From Comamonadaceae bacterium (GTDB lineage Bacteria; Pseudomonadota; Gammaproteobacteria; Burkholderiales; Burkholderiaceae_C): a stretch of 64,000 nt of DNA. The stretch covers positions 1 through 64,000 of the forward strand of contig CANKBG010000009.1 in the NCBI GenBank assembly GCA_947479935.1. The letters are read 5' to 3'. The first letter of the stretch is position 1. The number at the start of each line of letters is the position of its first letter. The position numbers were made by a program, and so were the translations under genes. This document shows, piece by piece, positions 50,928-60,011 of the stretch. The notes below the pieces were generated by a model. It did not search any database, was not told the DNA's origin, and saw only the letters and a program-made list of their open reading frames with translations.

Positions 50928-52223
50928 ATGAACACATTTTTGTTGCAATTTTTACCGTTCAAGAGACCACTGGGCTTCTTGACCCTGTTGTACTTGATTT
51001 TCACCGGCTCAGCACTGGCTCAGTTTAAGGTGGATGTATCGGGCGTGGGTCTCACCCAAGTGCCCATCGCCATTGCCACTTTCAAAGGTGAAGAAACTGC
51101 GCCCCAAAAAACTTCGGCCATTTTGTTGGCAGATTTAGAACGCAGTGGTCAATTTCGTTCGGTGCCTTCAACTGGCATGCCCATGGATGAACTCAGTCGC
51201 CCCGATTTGCCTGCGTTGCGACAAAAAAGTGCTGACGCTTTGGTGGCAGGTAGCGCGACACGTTTGGCCGATGGCCGCTATGAAATCCGCGCTAGGCTGT
51301 GGGACGTGGTGTCTGGGCAAGAAAGAGGCGACTACCGCGAAACTGTGGCGGTTGCTGATTTGCGTCTGTCCGCGCACCGTCTAGCCGACTGGGTTTATGA
51401 AAAACTAACCGGTGACAAGGGTGTGTTCGCCACAAGAATTGCCTACATTACCAAAACCACTGGTAAATACAGCCTTTGGATTGCAGATTCTGACGGTGAA
51501 AATTCACAGGCTGCGCTTTCAAGTTCAGAGCCCATCATTTCACCATCCTGGTCACCCAAAGGAACACAACTGGCTTACGTTTCATTTGAATCGCGTAAAC
51601 CGGTCATTTATGTTCATGAGCTGGCCACCGGCAAGCGCAAGGTCATGGCCAATTTCAAAGGGTCCAACAGTGCGCCCGCTTGGTCGCCAGACAGTCGCTA
51701 TTTGTTGGCCACTCTGAGCCGTGATGGTGGCTCGCAGTTGTACCAAATAGATGTTGCATCGGGCGAGGCTAAGCGCTTGACGCAAAATTCCGGTATTGAC
51801 ACTGAACCTACATTTTCCTTGGACGGATCCAAGATTTACTTCGTATCTGACCGCGGCGGAAGCCCCCAAATTTACAGAATGGGTGCTACAGGCGGAGCTG
51901 CGGAAAGAGTCACCTTTGCTGGAAGTTACAATATCTCACCTTCACTAAGCCCAGATGGGCGGTGGTTGACTTTCATCAGTCGCGTTGGGGGGCAGTTCAA
52001 GGTTCAAGTTATGAATTTGAGCACCGGCCAGTCAAATGCCATCACTGAAACCGCAGCTGATGAGCGTCCTAGCTTCGCACCCAATAGCAAATTGATCGTC
52101 TATGCCACTGTGTTGCAAGGCCGAGAGGCTCTCATGACCACCACATTGGACGGCAAAATCAAAGCCAAACTGTCCGGACAAAGTGGCGATATTCGTGAGC
52201 CCGCCTGGGGCCCTTACAGATAA
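50928..52223 (+). CDS. tolB: Tol-Pal system periplasmic protein TolB
   Basis: A 431-residue periplasmic beta-propeller protein of the Tol-Pal outer-membrane system. The signal peptide ends SALAQ at about residue 32. The N-terminal domain has VPIAIATFKGEE. The propeller repeats carry the typical ISPSWSPKGTQLAYVS, APAWSPDSRYLLAT and ISPSLSPDGRWLTFIS units. The ATG at 50928 is chosen to begin the signal peptide; the frame opens earlier at 50856. pal and cpoB follow. tolQ, tolR and tolA do not precede it as in most proteobacteria: msbA occupies that side. Confidence 0.94.
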   Translation: MNTFLLQFLPFKRPLGFLTLLYLIFTGSALAQFKVDVSGVGLTQVPIAIATFKGEETAPQKTSAILLADLERSGQFRSVPSTGMPMDELSRPDLPALRQKSADALVAGSATRLADGRYEIRARLWDVVSGQERGDYRETVAVADLRLSAHRLADWVYEKLTGDKGVFATRIAYITKTTGKYSLWIADSDGENSQAALSSSEPIISPSWSPKGTQLAYVSFESRKPVIYVHELATGKRKVMANFKGSNSAPAWSPDSRYLLATLSRDGGSQLYQIDVASGEAKRLTQNSGIDTEPTFSLDGSKIYFVSDRGGSPQIYRMGATGGAAERVTFAGSYNISPSLSPDGRWLTFISRVGGQFKVQVMNLSTGQSNAITETAADERPSFAPNSKLIVYATVLQGREALMTTTLDGKIKAKLSGQSGDIREPAWGPYR

Positions 52224-52245
52224 TTAATTTAAATTGGAGTTTTAC

Positions 52246-52755
52246 ATGATCAAACGTCGACTTTGGATTCTGGCCCTCACAGCCGCTCTTGCAGCTTGTT
52301 CTTCAGGTGTGAAACTGAACGACGTGCCCGTTGAGGATAAAAATGCGTCTGCTGACGCTGCGGCCACCCCGCAAAGCAGTGTAGCCGCTGTTGTGAGTGG
52401 TAAGTCGGGCTCACAAGCAGAGGCCCCTGCTGGCCTCAACATGGTTTACTTTGACTACGACAGCTTTGCCTTGAAACCAGAAGCGCGCGCAGTGTTAGAA
52501 CGCAACGCTGCCCATCTTCAGGCCAACAGGCAATTTAAAGTTCAACTGGAAGGCCATACCGATGAGCGGGGCGGTCGTGAGTACAACTTGGCCTTGGGCC
52601 AAAAACGTGCCGAAACTGTTCGCCGTGCGCTTGCCTTGTTGGGCGTGAGCGATGCCCAACTCGAAGCAGTGAGCTTTGGCAAAGAAAAGCCTGCGGCATC
52701 TGGTGCAGACGAAGCGGCGTTTGCTAAAAACCGTCGCGTTGAAATCAAATACTGA
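52246..52755 (+). CDS. pal: Peptidoglycan-associated lipoprotein Pal
   Basis: A 169-residue outer-membrane lipoprotein. The lipobox is ALAACSS (Cys22 by eye count), followed by a flexible Ala/Ser-rich linker and an OmpA-like domain: MVYFDYDSFALKPEARAVLE, the peptidoglycan-binding VQLEGHTDERGGREYNLALGQKRA with its Asp and Arg, and KNRRVEIKY. It anchors the outer membrane to peptidoglycan and binds TolB. TTGGAG lies 6 bases before the ATG at 52246. It lies 22 bases after tolB. Confidence 0.95.
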   Translation: MIKRRLWILALTAALAACSSGVKLNDVPVEDKNASADAAATPQSSVAAVVSGKSGSQAEAPAGLNMVYFDYDSFALKPEARAVLERNAAHLQANRQFKVQLEGHTDERGGREYNLALGQKRAETVRRALALLGVSDAQLEAVSFGKEKPAASGADEAAFAKNRRVEIKY

Positions 52756-52768
52756 TTAAATTCTCTTC

Positions 52769-53560
52769 ATGCACTCGCGTCATTTTTTCCGCTTTATCAG
52801 GCTTACGCTAGTCATTGGTTTGGCCAGTGCCAGCTTGCTGTCTAATGCAGCCTTGTTTGAAGACGATGGCGCAAGAAGAGCCATTCTGGATTTACGTCAA
52901 AAACTTGACGCGACTCAGCAAATTTTGAAATCGCAGTCTGATCAAATTCTGAAATTGCAGACCGAAGAAAATGCCGTCTTGCGACGGTCGTTGCTTGATT
53001 TGCAAAATCAGATTGAGAGCCTGAAGTCAGAGCAATCTGGACTTCGTGGCACGATTGAACAGCTGTTGCGTGAACTCACCGACATTCAAATCAAGCAAAA
53101 AGATGTTTTGCAGGCAGTCGATTCGCGGCTGAGCAAATTTGAACCCATCAAAGTTGTGCTGGATGGTCTTGAGTTTCAAGTCGATCCTTCTGAGAAAAAA
53201 GAATACGAAGCCTCATTGGCAATTTTTAGAACGGGCGAATTTGCGGCTGCTCAAAACAGCCTCATTGCATTTTTGCGTAGGTACCCAACCAGTGGCTACG
53301 CATCTTCTGTTTTGTTTTGGTTAGGCAATGCCCAATATGCCACCAAAGATTACAAAGAGTCGATTGTTAACTTTCGCAAGCTTTTAAGCATTGCGCCAGA
53401 TCACACGCGCGCTCCAGATGCAATGCTGGCCATATCTAATTGCTGGGTCGAACTCAAGGACATCAAGGCTGCTAAAAAAGCCATGGAAGATTTGGTCAAG
53501 CTTCACCCCAGCAGTGAAGCAGCGCAAACGGCAAAAGATCGCTTAACTCGTCTTCGCTGA
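52769..53560 (+). CDS. cpoB: Cell division coordinator CpoB (YbgF)
   Basis: A 263-residue periplasmic protein. The signal peptide covers about 1-27. A coiled-coil trimerisation region follows (about 40-115, rich in Leu/Gln/Lys heptads). Then come C-terminal TPR repeats (EYEASLAIFRTGEFAAAQNSLIAFLRRYP, YATKDYKESIVNFRKLLSIAPDH, KAAKKAMEDLVKLHPSSEAAQTA). It coordinates outer-membrane constriction with septal wall synthesis. It is third of tolB-pal-cpoB, 13 bases after pal. The YeeE-type gene begins 6 bases after its stop and probably shares the transcript. Confidence 0.92.
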   Translation: MHSRHFFRFIRLTLVIGLASASLLSNAALFEDDGARRAILDLRQKLDATQQILKSQSDQILKLQTEENAVLRRSLLDLQNQIESLKSEQSGLRGTIEQLLRELTDIQIKQKDVLQAVDSRLSKFEPIKVVLDGLEFQVDPSEKKEYEASLAIFRTGEFAAAQNSLIAFLRRYPTSGYASSVLFWLGNAQYATKDYKESIVNFRKLLSIAPDHTRAPDAMLAISNCWVELKDIKAAKKAMEDLVKLHPSSEAAQTAKDRLTRLR

Positions 53561-53566
53561 TACTCA

Positions 53567-54673
53567 ATGACCCCAGATCAACTTGCCCAGTTGCATTGGA
53601 TGGTTTTGGGCGCCACAGCGCTTGCCTCCATTTTTCTAGGTTCATTGCTACAGCGGACTCATTTTTGCACCATGGGTGCAGTGAGTGATGCTGTCATCAT
53701 GGGCAGTTTTCACAGGTTACGCCAGTGGGCGCTGGCCTTGGTGGTGGCTACCATGGGTTTTGGCGTGATGACCTTTCTGAAACTCATTTCACCCCTGCAA
53801 TCGGTATACGCCACGGGTTCTGTTCTTTGGCTGTCAGCCTCGCTGGGTGGCTTGCTTTTTGGCTGGGGAATGGTCTGGGCATCGGGTTGCAGCAGTAAAC
53901 TTATCGTTAGAGCGGGCGCCGGCAATCTGAAATCGGGTATTTCTTTGTTGGTCATGGCGGTGGTGGCATTGATGGCCATTAAAGGGGCTTTGGCAATCCC
54001 CCGTGTCTACGCCTTAGATGCTGTGAAATGGGAACCAACTTTTGGCGTTTTCGCAAGCCAATGGTTGAGTGTCTTGGCAAAAGTTTCAATCCAAGAGGGC
54101 TCTTTGTTGGCCTCAATTTTGGCTGTATGTGCTTTGAGCGCATGGATCTTTAAAGACAAAGATTTCCTCACTCGCCACAACATCACCACAGGCTTGTCGG
54201 TCGGGTTGGTTATATGCGTCATGTGGTGGATTTCAGGCGTCTTAGGACATGGCCTTGAACACCCCGAAACCTTGGATGAATTTTTTCTAGACACCAGTAG
54301 TCGGAAAATGGAGGCGATGAGTTTGACGGCACCATTAGCCTTTGGACTCGATGCCTTGATGTACTTGAGTGACGGCACCAAACGATTCACGATAGGCATG
54401 GTGAGCGTTCTAGGCATCTTCATGGGCTCTTTGGCCAGTGCCAAACTGAACGGTACGTTCAAAGTCGAAAGCTTTTCTAACTTTTCAGACTTGTTCCGTC
54501 ACGTCATCGGCGCTTGTTTCATGGGCGTGGGTGCCGTGTTGGCCATGGGCTGTACTTTTGGTCAAGGATTAAGTGGTTTATCGACTTTGAGCCTGATGAG
54601 TCTGATTGCCACCCTTTCAATTCTCATAGGCGCTTATCTTGCGCTGCAATATGACCTGCGGAAAGATGCTTGA
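53567..54673 (+). CDS. YeeE/YedE-family sulfur-compound transporter
   Basis: A 368-residue polytopic membrane protein with the three conserved cysteine motifs of YeeE (TsuA): Cys34 in RTHFCTMGAVSD, Cys108 in WASGCSSKLIVRAG, and Cys329 in LAMGCTFGQGLSG. In characterised members these cysteines relay thiosulfate through the membrane by S-S-H-S bonds. It is full length and contains both halves. No tusA-like partner gene is adjacent. It is tightly packed after cpoB (6 bases) and overlaps the tcdA start by 8 bases. It may import thiosulfate or another reduced sulfur compound. Confidence 0.86.
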   Translation: MTPDQLAQLHWMVLGATALASIFLGSLLQRTHFCTMGAVSDAVIMGSFHRLRQWALALVVATMGFGVMTFLKLISPLQSVYATGSVLWLSASLGGLLFGWGMVWASGCSSKLIVRAGAGNLKSGISLLVMAVVALMAIKGALAIPRVYALDAVKWEPTFGVFASQWLSVLAKVSIQEGSLLASILAVCALSAWIFKDKDFLTRHNITTGLSVGLVICVMWWISGVLGHGLEHPETLDEFFLDTSSRKMEAMSLTAPLAFGLDALMYLSDGTKRFTIGMVSVLGIFMGSLASAKLNGTFKVESFSNFSDLFRHVIGACFMGVGAVLAMGCTFGQGLSGLSTLSLMSLIATLSILIGAYLALQYDLRKDA

Positions 54674-55517
54674 GCACCATGCCTCATCAGTTACCGCTTC
54701 AGACAATTTATCTGTGACACAAGCGCCTGTTGCTGATCGTCGATTTGGTGGGATGGCCAGACTCTATGGCATGCAGGGCGCTGCGCAAATTGCGAATGCG
54801 CATGTGATGGTGGTTGGCATTGGAGGCGTAGGGTCTTGGGTGGCAGAAGCTTTGGCCAGAAGTGGCGTGGGTGAACTCACACTCGTTGATTTAGACCACA
54901 TTGCAGAGTCCAACATCAACCGTCAAATTCATGCCTTGGAAAGTACATTGGGCCAAGCCAAAGTCTTGGCTATGAAAGATCGCATTGCCCAAATCAACCC
55001 TGAATGTATCGTTCACTTGGTCGATGATTTTGTGACTGAAGAAAACTGGCTCAATATCATAGATGATGCAAACGCGAATCAAGCTAGACGTCATGCCGTG
55101 AGTGCATTGGTCGATGCTTGCGATCAAGTGAAAGCCAAAGTGGCCATGGCCGATTGGACAATTAGACAAAAGATATTCTTTGTCACTTTAGGCGCTGCTG
55201 GCGGTAAACGTGAAGCACATTTGGTTGAACAAGCAGACCTTTCACAAGTGACCCACGACCCCTTGTTGTCCCAACTTCGATATCGTTTACGAAAAGAACG
55301 TGGTGCACCCAAGGAGGGTAAAAAGATGGGGGTGCGTTGTGTCTTTAGTCGAGAAAATGTGGCGCCTCCAGACCCTTCCTGCAATATCGAGGGTGATGGA
55401 AGTCTCAACTGTCATGGTTATGGTTCTGCTGTGACAGTCACGGCAACCTTTGGCTTGGTAGCCTCTTCATTGGTCGTAAATTTTCTTGCGACAGGCTTGG
55501 ATAGGCCCAAAAAATGA
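54666..55517 (+). CDS. tcdA: tRNA threonylcarbamoyladenosine dehydratase TcdA (CsdL)
   Basis: An E1/MoeB-like ATP-dependent enzyme that cyclises t6A to ct6A at position 37 of tRNAs. VADRRFGGMARLYGMQGAAQI is the family opening. VMVVGIGGVGSWVAEALARSG is the nucleotide-binding loop. LVDLDHIAESNINRQIHAL is the adenylation site, and GYGSAVTVTATFGLVASSLVV lies near the end. About 283 residues. The start is uncertain: 54666 is chosen, but 54651 is possible, and only residues after VADRR are conserved. Its neighbour is a tRNA-Lys gene, one of the AAA-decoding tRNAs that carry t6A. Confidence 0.88.
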   Translation: MLEHHASSVTASDNLSVTQAPVADRRFGGMARLYGMQGAAQIANAHVMVVGIGGVGSWVAEALARSGVGELTLVDLDHIAESNINRQIHALESTLGQAKVLAMKDRIAQINPECIVHLVDDFVTEENWLNIIDDANANQARRHAVSALVDACDQVKAKVAMADWTIRQKIFFVTLGAAGGKREAHLVEQADLSQVTHDPLLSQLRYRLRKERGAPKEGKKMGVRCVFSRENVAPPDPSCNIEGDGSLNCHGYGSAVTVTATFGLVASSLVVNFLATGLDRPKK

Positions 55518-55526
55518 CGCTATAAT
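55497..55526 (+). promoter_or_regulatory. Promoter of tRNA-Lys
   Basis: A consensus -10 box TATAAT at 55521-55526 and a -35-like TTGGAT at 55497-55502, separated by 18 bases. The tRNA begins 17 bases after the -10. The -35 box lies inside the end of tcdA. Confidence 0.7.
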
Positions 55527-55543
55527 TTAAGGCTTGAGTAAGT

Positions 55544-55619
55544 GGGTCGGTAGCTCAGTCGGTAGAGCAGCGGACTTTTAATCCGTTGGTCGCGAGTTCG
55601 AATCTCGCCCGACCCACCA
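55544..55619 (+). tRNA. tRNA-Lys (anticodon TTT), CCA encoded
   Basis: A 76-base cloverleaf. The acceptor stem GGGTCGG (55544-55550) pairs with CCGACCC (55609-55615), then A and encoded CCA (55617-55619). The D-arm has AGCTCAGTCGGTAGAGC. The anticodon loop is CTTTTAA with anticodon TTT, flanked by CGGA/TCCG pairing. The T-arm is GCGAGTTCGAATCTCGC. It reads AAA and AAG codons. It has its own promoter and terminator. Confidence 0.97.
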
Positions 55620-55639
55620 AATACTCATACTTATCTATA

Positions 55640-55673
55640 AACCCCACAGTGCAGTCGCTTTGTGGGGTTTTTT
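55640..55673 (+). terminator. Intrinsic terminator after tRNA-Lys
   Basis: A 9-bp perfect stem, AACCCCACA (55640-55648) with TGTGGGGTT (55661-55669), a 12-base loop and a T-run from 55668 to 55673. It ends the tRNA transcript 30 bases before the 3' end of the opposite-strand ABC-F gene and may serve both. Confidence 0.88.
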
Positions 55674-55703
55674 CATGGATCATTCAAAACTGAAAAGCGT
55701 GTT

Positions 55704-57713
55704 TCATGCCACTTGCTGAAGTCTTTCTAGCTCTTCAGACCAGGCCAGCCATTGAGCTTCCAAAGACGCCAGGGCTGAGTTAACAGCATTGAGTTGTTTA
55801 CCAGCCTCGACAATCTCGGAGGGCGGCAGGGGCGTTGCCAACCTATTTTCAAGTGCTAATTTATCGGCTTGAAGCTCCGACATTTTCTGGTCCGCTTGCT
55901 CAATCGATTTCTTCAAGGGTTTTTCCAAAGCTGACTTTTGCTGTCGGTGCAAGGCATCTTTTTTTTTCTGCTCTGCAGTTCGATTGGCGGTAGGGGTTTT
56001 TGCTTTGGTAGTTTGTGTGGCCACAGGTTTGAGCACCTGAATGGCTGCCGAGGCGACTGGTGCATTTGCCGCAACGTCATTGGCTTTGGCTTCTTCGCGC
56101 AGACGTTTTGACTCTTCAAGCAAATACTTTTGATAATCATCCAAGTCGCCATCAAAAGGCTTAATTTCACCCCGACCCACCAGCCAAAATTCATCGCAAA
56201 CGGCACGCAGCAAGGCGCGATCGTGGCTGACCAGGATGACGGTACCCTCAAATTCATTCAAGGCCATGGACAAGGCTTCGCGGGTGGCCAAATCTAAGTG
56301 GTTGGTAGGCTCGTCAAGCAGCAAGAGGTTAGGGCGCTGCCAAACGATCATGGCCAAAACCAAGCGTGCTTTTTCACCACCGCTCATGGAGCCCACACTC
56401 TGCTTCACCATGTCGCCCGTGAAGTTAAAAGTGCCTAAGAAGTTTCGCAAGTCTTGTTCGCGAGAAGATTGACCTGGCGTGGCGCCTAACTCCTTCACCA
56501 ACCGAATCATGTGCTCGAGGGGGTTGTCGTCAGGATGCAGAACGTCTAATTCTTGTTGCGCAAAGTAACCAATGTTCAGGCCTTTACCTTCGGTAAGTTC
56601 ACCCGATAGCGCCTTGATACTGCGGGCAATGGTTTTGACCAGTGTTGATTTGCCTTGACCATTGGCGCCCAAAATGCCGATGCGTTGACCGGCCAACACC
56701 GACTTGTTCACATTTCGAACAATCACCTTTTCAGAGCCATCAACGGTGTAGCCGAGGTTGGCATTTGAAATGGCCAGCATGGGATTGGGCAAATTGACCG
56801 GCTCTTTGAATTCAAAGGTGAAATCGGCATCAGCTAAAACGGGTGCAATTTTTTCCATCCGTTCCAAGGCCTTGACGCGACTCTGCGCCTGTTTGGCTTT
56901 GCTAGCCTTGGCCTTGAAGCGGTCAATGAACTTTTGCAAGTGCGCAATTTTGTCTTGCTGCTTTGAAAAAGAGGCCTGTTGTAATTCAAGTTGCTGTGAT
57001 CGCAAGGTTTCAAATGAGCTGTAATTTCCGCCATATCGGTTGAGTTTGGCGTGATCAATGTGCAATGTGACATCGGTGACGGCGTCTAGAAACTCGCGGT
57101 CGTGACTGATCACAATCATGGTTCCAATGTAGCGCTTGAGCCAAGCCTCTAGCCACACCAAGGCGTCCAGATCTAAGTGGTTGGTGGGTTCGTCCAGAAT
57201 AAGCAAGTCAGAAGGGCACATGAGGGCCCTGGCCAATTGGAGTCGCATCCGCCATCCGCCAGAAAAGCTGTTCACGGGTTGGTCCAGTTCGCTTGACTTG
57301 AATCCCAAACCCAAAATCAGCGATTGAGCGCGTGGCACGGCATCATGCTCGCCCGCATCTGCCAAGTCCACATGGGCATGGGCCATGGCCATGCCGTCTT
57401 CTGAAAGCTCAGCGGCGTGAAGTACGTCACGCAATTCGGCCAAACGTGTATCTCCCCCGAGCACAAAATCGGTGGCACTCTCTTCTGTTTCTGGCATGTT
57501 TTGCGACACTTGCGCTAAGCGCCATTGCTTGGGCATTGAAAAGTCACCGCCATCTTCATGAAGGGTGCCATTGAAAAGCGCAAACAAGCTTGATTTTCCA
57601 GCACCGTTTCGTCCCACCAGCCCGACTTTTTCTCCAGGGTTGAGTGTGACGGAAGCTGCATCAAGCAAGACTTTGGCGCTTCGACGCAGCGTGACGTTTT
57701 TCAGTTGAATCAT
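55704..57713 (-). CDS. ABC-F family ATPase (YheS/Uup-like)
   Basis: A 669-residue soluble protein with two ABC ATPase domains and no membrane part, the ABC-F translation-factor type. Domain 1 has GRNGAGKSSL, SFSGGWRMRLQLARAL and LLILDEPTNHLDLDALVWLE. Domain 2 has GANGQGKSTLVK, SMSGGEKARLVLA and LLLLDEPTNHLD. The linker between them is the charged helical P-site tRNA interaction region (IAHLQKFIDRFKAKASKAKQAQSRVKALE). The C-terminal coiled coil (about 540-669) resembles YheS. It probably resolves stalled ribosomes. It faces the tRNA-Lys terminator at its 3' end. Confidence 0.9.
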   Translation of the reverse strand: MIQLKNVTLRRSAKVLLDAASVTLNPGEKVGLVGRNGAGKSSLFALFNGTLHEDGGDFSMPKQWRLAQVSQNMPETEESATDFVLGGDTRLAELRDVLHAAELSEDGMAMAHAHVDLADAGEHDAVPRAQSLILGLGFKSSELDQPVNSFSGGWRMRLQLARALMCPSDLLILDEPTNHLDLDALVWLEAWLKRYIGTMIVISHDREFLDAVTDVTLHIDHAKLNRYGGNYSSFETLRSQQLELQQASFSKQQDKIAHLQKFIDRFKAKASKAKQAQSRVKALERMEKIAPVLADADFTFEFKEPVNLPNPMLAISNANLGYTVDGSEKVIVRNVNKSVLAGQRIGILGANGQGKSTLVKTIARSIKALSGELTEGKGLNIGYFAQQELDVLHPDDNPLEHMIRLVKELGATPGQSSREQDLRNFLGTFNFTGDMVKQSVGSMSGGEKARLVLAMIVWQRPNLLLLDEPTNHLDLATREALSMALNEFEGTVILVSHDRALLRAVCDEFWLVGRGEIKPFDGDLDDYQKYLLEESKRLREEAKANDVAANAPVASAAIQVLKPVATQTTKAKTPTANRTAEQKKKDALHRQQKSALEKPLKKSIEQADQKMSELQADKLALENRLATPLPPSEIVEAGKQLNAVNSALASLEAQWLAWSEELERLQQVA

Positions 57714-57902
57714 GTAAGGGGTTGAGCATCGGCCGCGCTGAAGCGGCGACCGAGGAAAATCAATTCTGCATTAGGTGAATTTTAAAAGAAGGAAAGGGCA
57801 AAAAGCCCAAGGACTTGAAGAGCGCCAAGCCACTGGTGTTTGATTCCCAAGTGCACAACACTGCAAGATCTGAAGTGTATCTGAACGGTGCGGTGACATG
57901 GC

Positions 57903-58823
57903 TCAGCTAAGATCTTTCATAAGCGCTTCACGCGTGACCAACAAAACTTGGTCTTCGCCGGCGCTGGTTTCGAGCCAAACAGCCTCAAGACGAGGGAATG
58001 CATTTTCAAAGTGCTCACGCTCATTGCCAATTTCTAAAATCAAAATGGCCTTCTTATTCATGCGTTGAGGCAAGTCTCTTAAAAGCTGTCGAACAAAGTC
58101 CATGCCATCGGCACCACCGGCCAATGCTATTACAGGTTCTGCTTTGTATTCGTCGGGTAGCGCTTGCATGCTCGACTCGCACACATAGGGGGGATTGCAA
58201 ACAATGCAATCAAATTTGGCGTGAATGGCTTGCAAGCCATCGCTTTCTAGAAGTTGAATACGTTCCCCTAGATGGTGTTTTTCTACATTGATCTTGGCAA
58301 CCTCTAGGGCCTCCAGTGAAATATCGGCACCTAAAACAAAGGTATCAGGGTAGGTCATGGCACACAAAACAGCCAAGCTGCCATTGCCTGTGCAAAGGTC
58401 TAAAAATTGATGGCTGCCTTCTGAAAGCCAGCCATCAAACGCGCCGTCCACGATCAACTCGGCAATAAAGCTGCGAGGCACGATGGTGCGCTCATCCACG
58501 TAAAAAGAAATTCCTTGCAGCCATGCTTCTTGAGTGAGATAGGCGGCAGGTTTGCGCGTTTGTATGCGCTTTCCAATCAAATCTTTGCAAGCTGATATTT
58601 GTTCTGCTGAAATATGGTGCAATTTGCACGAGAGGCCTAAATCAGTGATCTGATTTTGAATGACATGCAGATCTTCAGACAGGTCGAGATCCAAGGGGAG
58701 CTTCAGTTGCCACAAAATCAGCCAAGTAGCTTCATCGTGGGCATTCAACGTGCCATGTCCATAGGCAACTTGGGCTTGCTCAAGGTCATGAGCACCCGAT
58801 TGGATGAGTTGAATCAAATTCAT
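57903..58823 (-). CDS. prmB: Ribosomal protein uL3 N5-glutamine methyltransferase PrmB
   Basis: A 306-residue SAM-dependent enzyme that methylates a glutamine of ribosomal protein L3. The SAM site is FLDLCTGNGSLAVLCA, and the NPPY motif is CIVCNPPYVCESSM. The N-terminal helical domain precedes ERTIVPRSFIAELI. It is distinguished from PrmC by the RSFIAEL segment. It starts 15 bases after dapE, so it belongs to dapC-dapE-prmB. After its stop, a 4-bp GGGC/GCCC hairpin with a T-rich tail (57783-57808 on the reverse strand) may be a weak terminator. The rest of the 189-base gap before the ABC-F gene has only a GCCGC/GCGGC hairpin at 57732-57747. Confidence 0.9.
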   Translation of the reverse strand: MNLIQLIQSGAHDLEQAQVAYGHGTLNAHDEATWLILWQLKLPLDLDLSEDLHVIQNQITDLGLSCKLHHISAEQISACKDLIGKRIQTRKPAAYLTQEAWLQGISFYVDERTIVPRSFIAELIVDGAFDGWLSEGSHQFLDLCTGNGSLAVLCAMTYPDTFVLGADISLEALEVAKINVEKHHLGERIQLLESDGLQAIHAKFDCIVCNPPYVCESSMQALPDEYKAEPVIALAGGADGMDFVRQLLRDLPQRMNKKAILILEIGNEREHFENAFPRLEAVWLETSAGEDQVLLVTREALMKDLS

Positions 58824-58838
58824 GAAGACGCAGCTAAA

Positions 58839-60011
58839 TTAATTGGCAGGAGCTGATTCAGCGAAGGAGGCTTGATTTAATTTCAACAGCACCTGTTTGT
58901 AAATTTCTTTCAGCGGCTCAATGTCCTCTAGGGCCACGTGCTCATCTATTTTGTGGATGGTGGCATTGGGAGGGCCCAGTTCAATGACTTGGGGGCAGGT
59001 TTGTGCAATAAACCGTCCGTCGCTGGTGCCTCCTGTAGTGGACAACTCAGTTTGAAGGCCTGTCACTTGATGAATGGCACTTCTTACCGCTTCAACCAAG
59101 GTGCCTGGTGTGGTTAAAAATGGCAGGCCGCTCAGTGTCCATGCAATTTCAAACGTAAGCTCATGTTTGTTCAAAATGGCCGTGAGTCTTTGCTTCAATG
59201 AGTCGGCTGTAGATTCTGTGCAAAAACGGAAATTGAAGTCGATCACCATCTCGCCTGGAATGACATTGGTGGCGCCTGTGCCCGCTTGTACATTGCTAAT
59301 TTGCCAGCTGGTAGGTGGAAAAAATTCGTTGCCTTCATCCCACAGGGTGGCGGCCAATTCTGCCAATGCCGGAGCAGCGCGGTGAACAGGGTTGTCGGCC
59401 AATTGGGGATAGGCAATATGGCCTTGTATGCCCTTCACAATCAGCTTGCCACTGAGGGAGCCGCGGCGGCCATTTTTGATCATGTCACCTGTTTTTTTAA
59501 CAGATGTCGGTTCTCCGACGATGCAGAAGTCAGGGGTTTCGTTTCGTTGCTTGAGCAATTCGCAAATTCGAACCGTGCCATCCAAGGCAGGGCCTTCTTC
59601 GTCGCTGGTTAAAAGAAAAGCAATTCCGAGTGCAGGGTTCGGACACTCTTTTAAAAATTCTTGAGTGGCAACCACCATGGCGGCCAAGGAAGTTTTCATA
59701 TCACTGGCCCCACGACCGAATAATTGACCGTCGCGATGGCTGGGCGTAAAAGGATCGCTGCTCCATTTTGACAAGGGACCTGTGGGTACCACGTCAACAT
59801 GGCCAGCAAAGGCCAAAGTTTTTTGAGACGAACCGGGACGTTTTGCCCACAAATTTCGAACACGAAATGTTTCAGGCCCTAGGTCAATCATCTCGCAGTC
59901 AAATCCAAGCGGCTTTAGATGCGAAATGATGAGTGCTGTGCAGCCGCCATCCTCCGGCGTGATGGAGGGCAGGGCAATCAACTGCTCTGCCAGTCTTAAG
60001 GTGGTATTCAT
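58839..60011 (-). CDS. dapE: Succinyl-diaminopimelate desuccinylase
   Basis: An M20A zinc enzyme of lysine and peptidoglycan precursor synthesis that removes succinate from N-succinyl-LL-DAP. Marks are [14 protein letters not shown], the metal-binding [12 protein letters not shown] and [13 protein letters not shown] (bridging Asp), and [14 protein letters not shown] (Glu pair). [17 protein letters not shown] and [12 protein letters not shown] are also typical. At 390 residues it is complete. The ATG overlaps the dapC stop (60008-60011), so the two consecutive pathway steps are coupled. Confidence 0.95.
   Translation of the reverse strand: MNTTLRLAEQLIALPSITPEDGGCTALIISHLKPLGFDCEMIDLGPETFRVRNLWAKRPGSSQKTLAFAGHVDVVPTGPLSKWSSDPFTPSHRDGQLFGRGASDMKTSLAAMVVATQEFLKECPNPALGIAFLLTSDEEGPALDGTVRICELLKQRNETPDFCIVGEPTSVKKTGDMIKNGRRGSLSGKLIVKGIQGHIAYPQLADNPVHRAAPALAELAATLWDEGNEFFPPTSWQISNVQAGTGATNVIPGEMVIDFNFRFCTESTADSLKQRLTAILNKHELTFEIAWTLSGLPFLTTPGTLVEAVRSAIHQVTGLQTELSTTGGTSDGRFIAQTCPQVIELGPPNATIHKIDEHVALEDIEPLKEIYKQVLLKLNQASFAESAPAN

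Noticed and set aside
57714-57902. Small ORF (42 codons) on the - strand between the ABC-F gene and prmB
   Set aside because: No ribosome site, odd Ser/Trp/Cys composition, and it overlaps a possible terminator of prmB.
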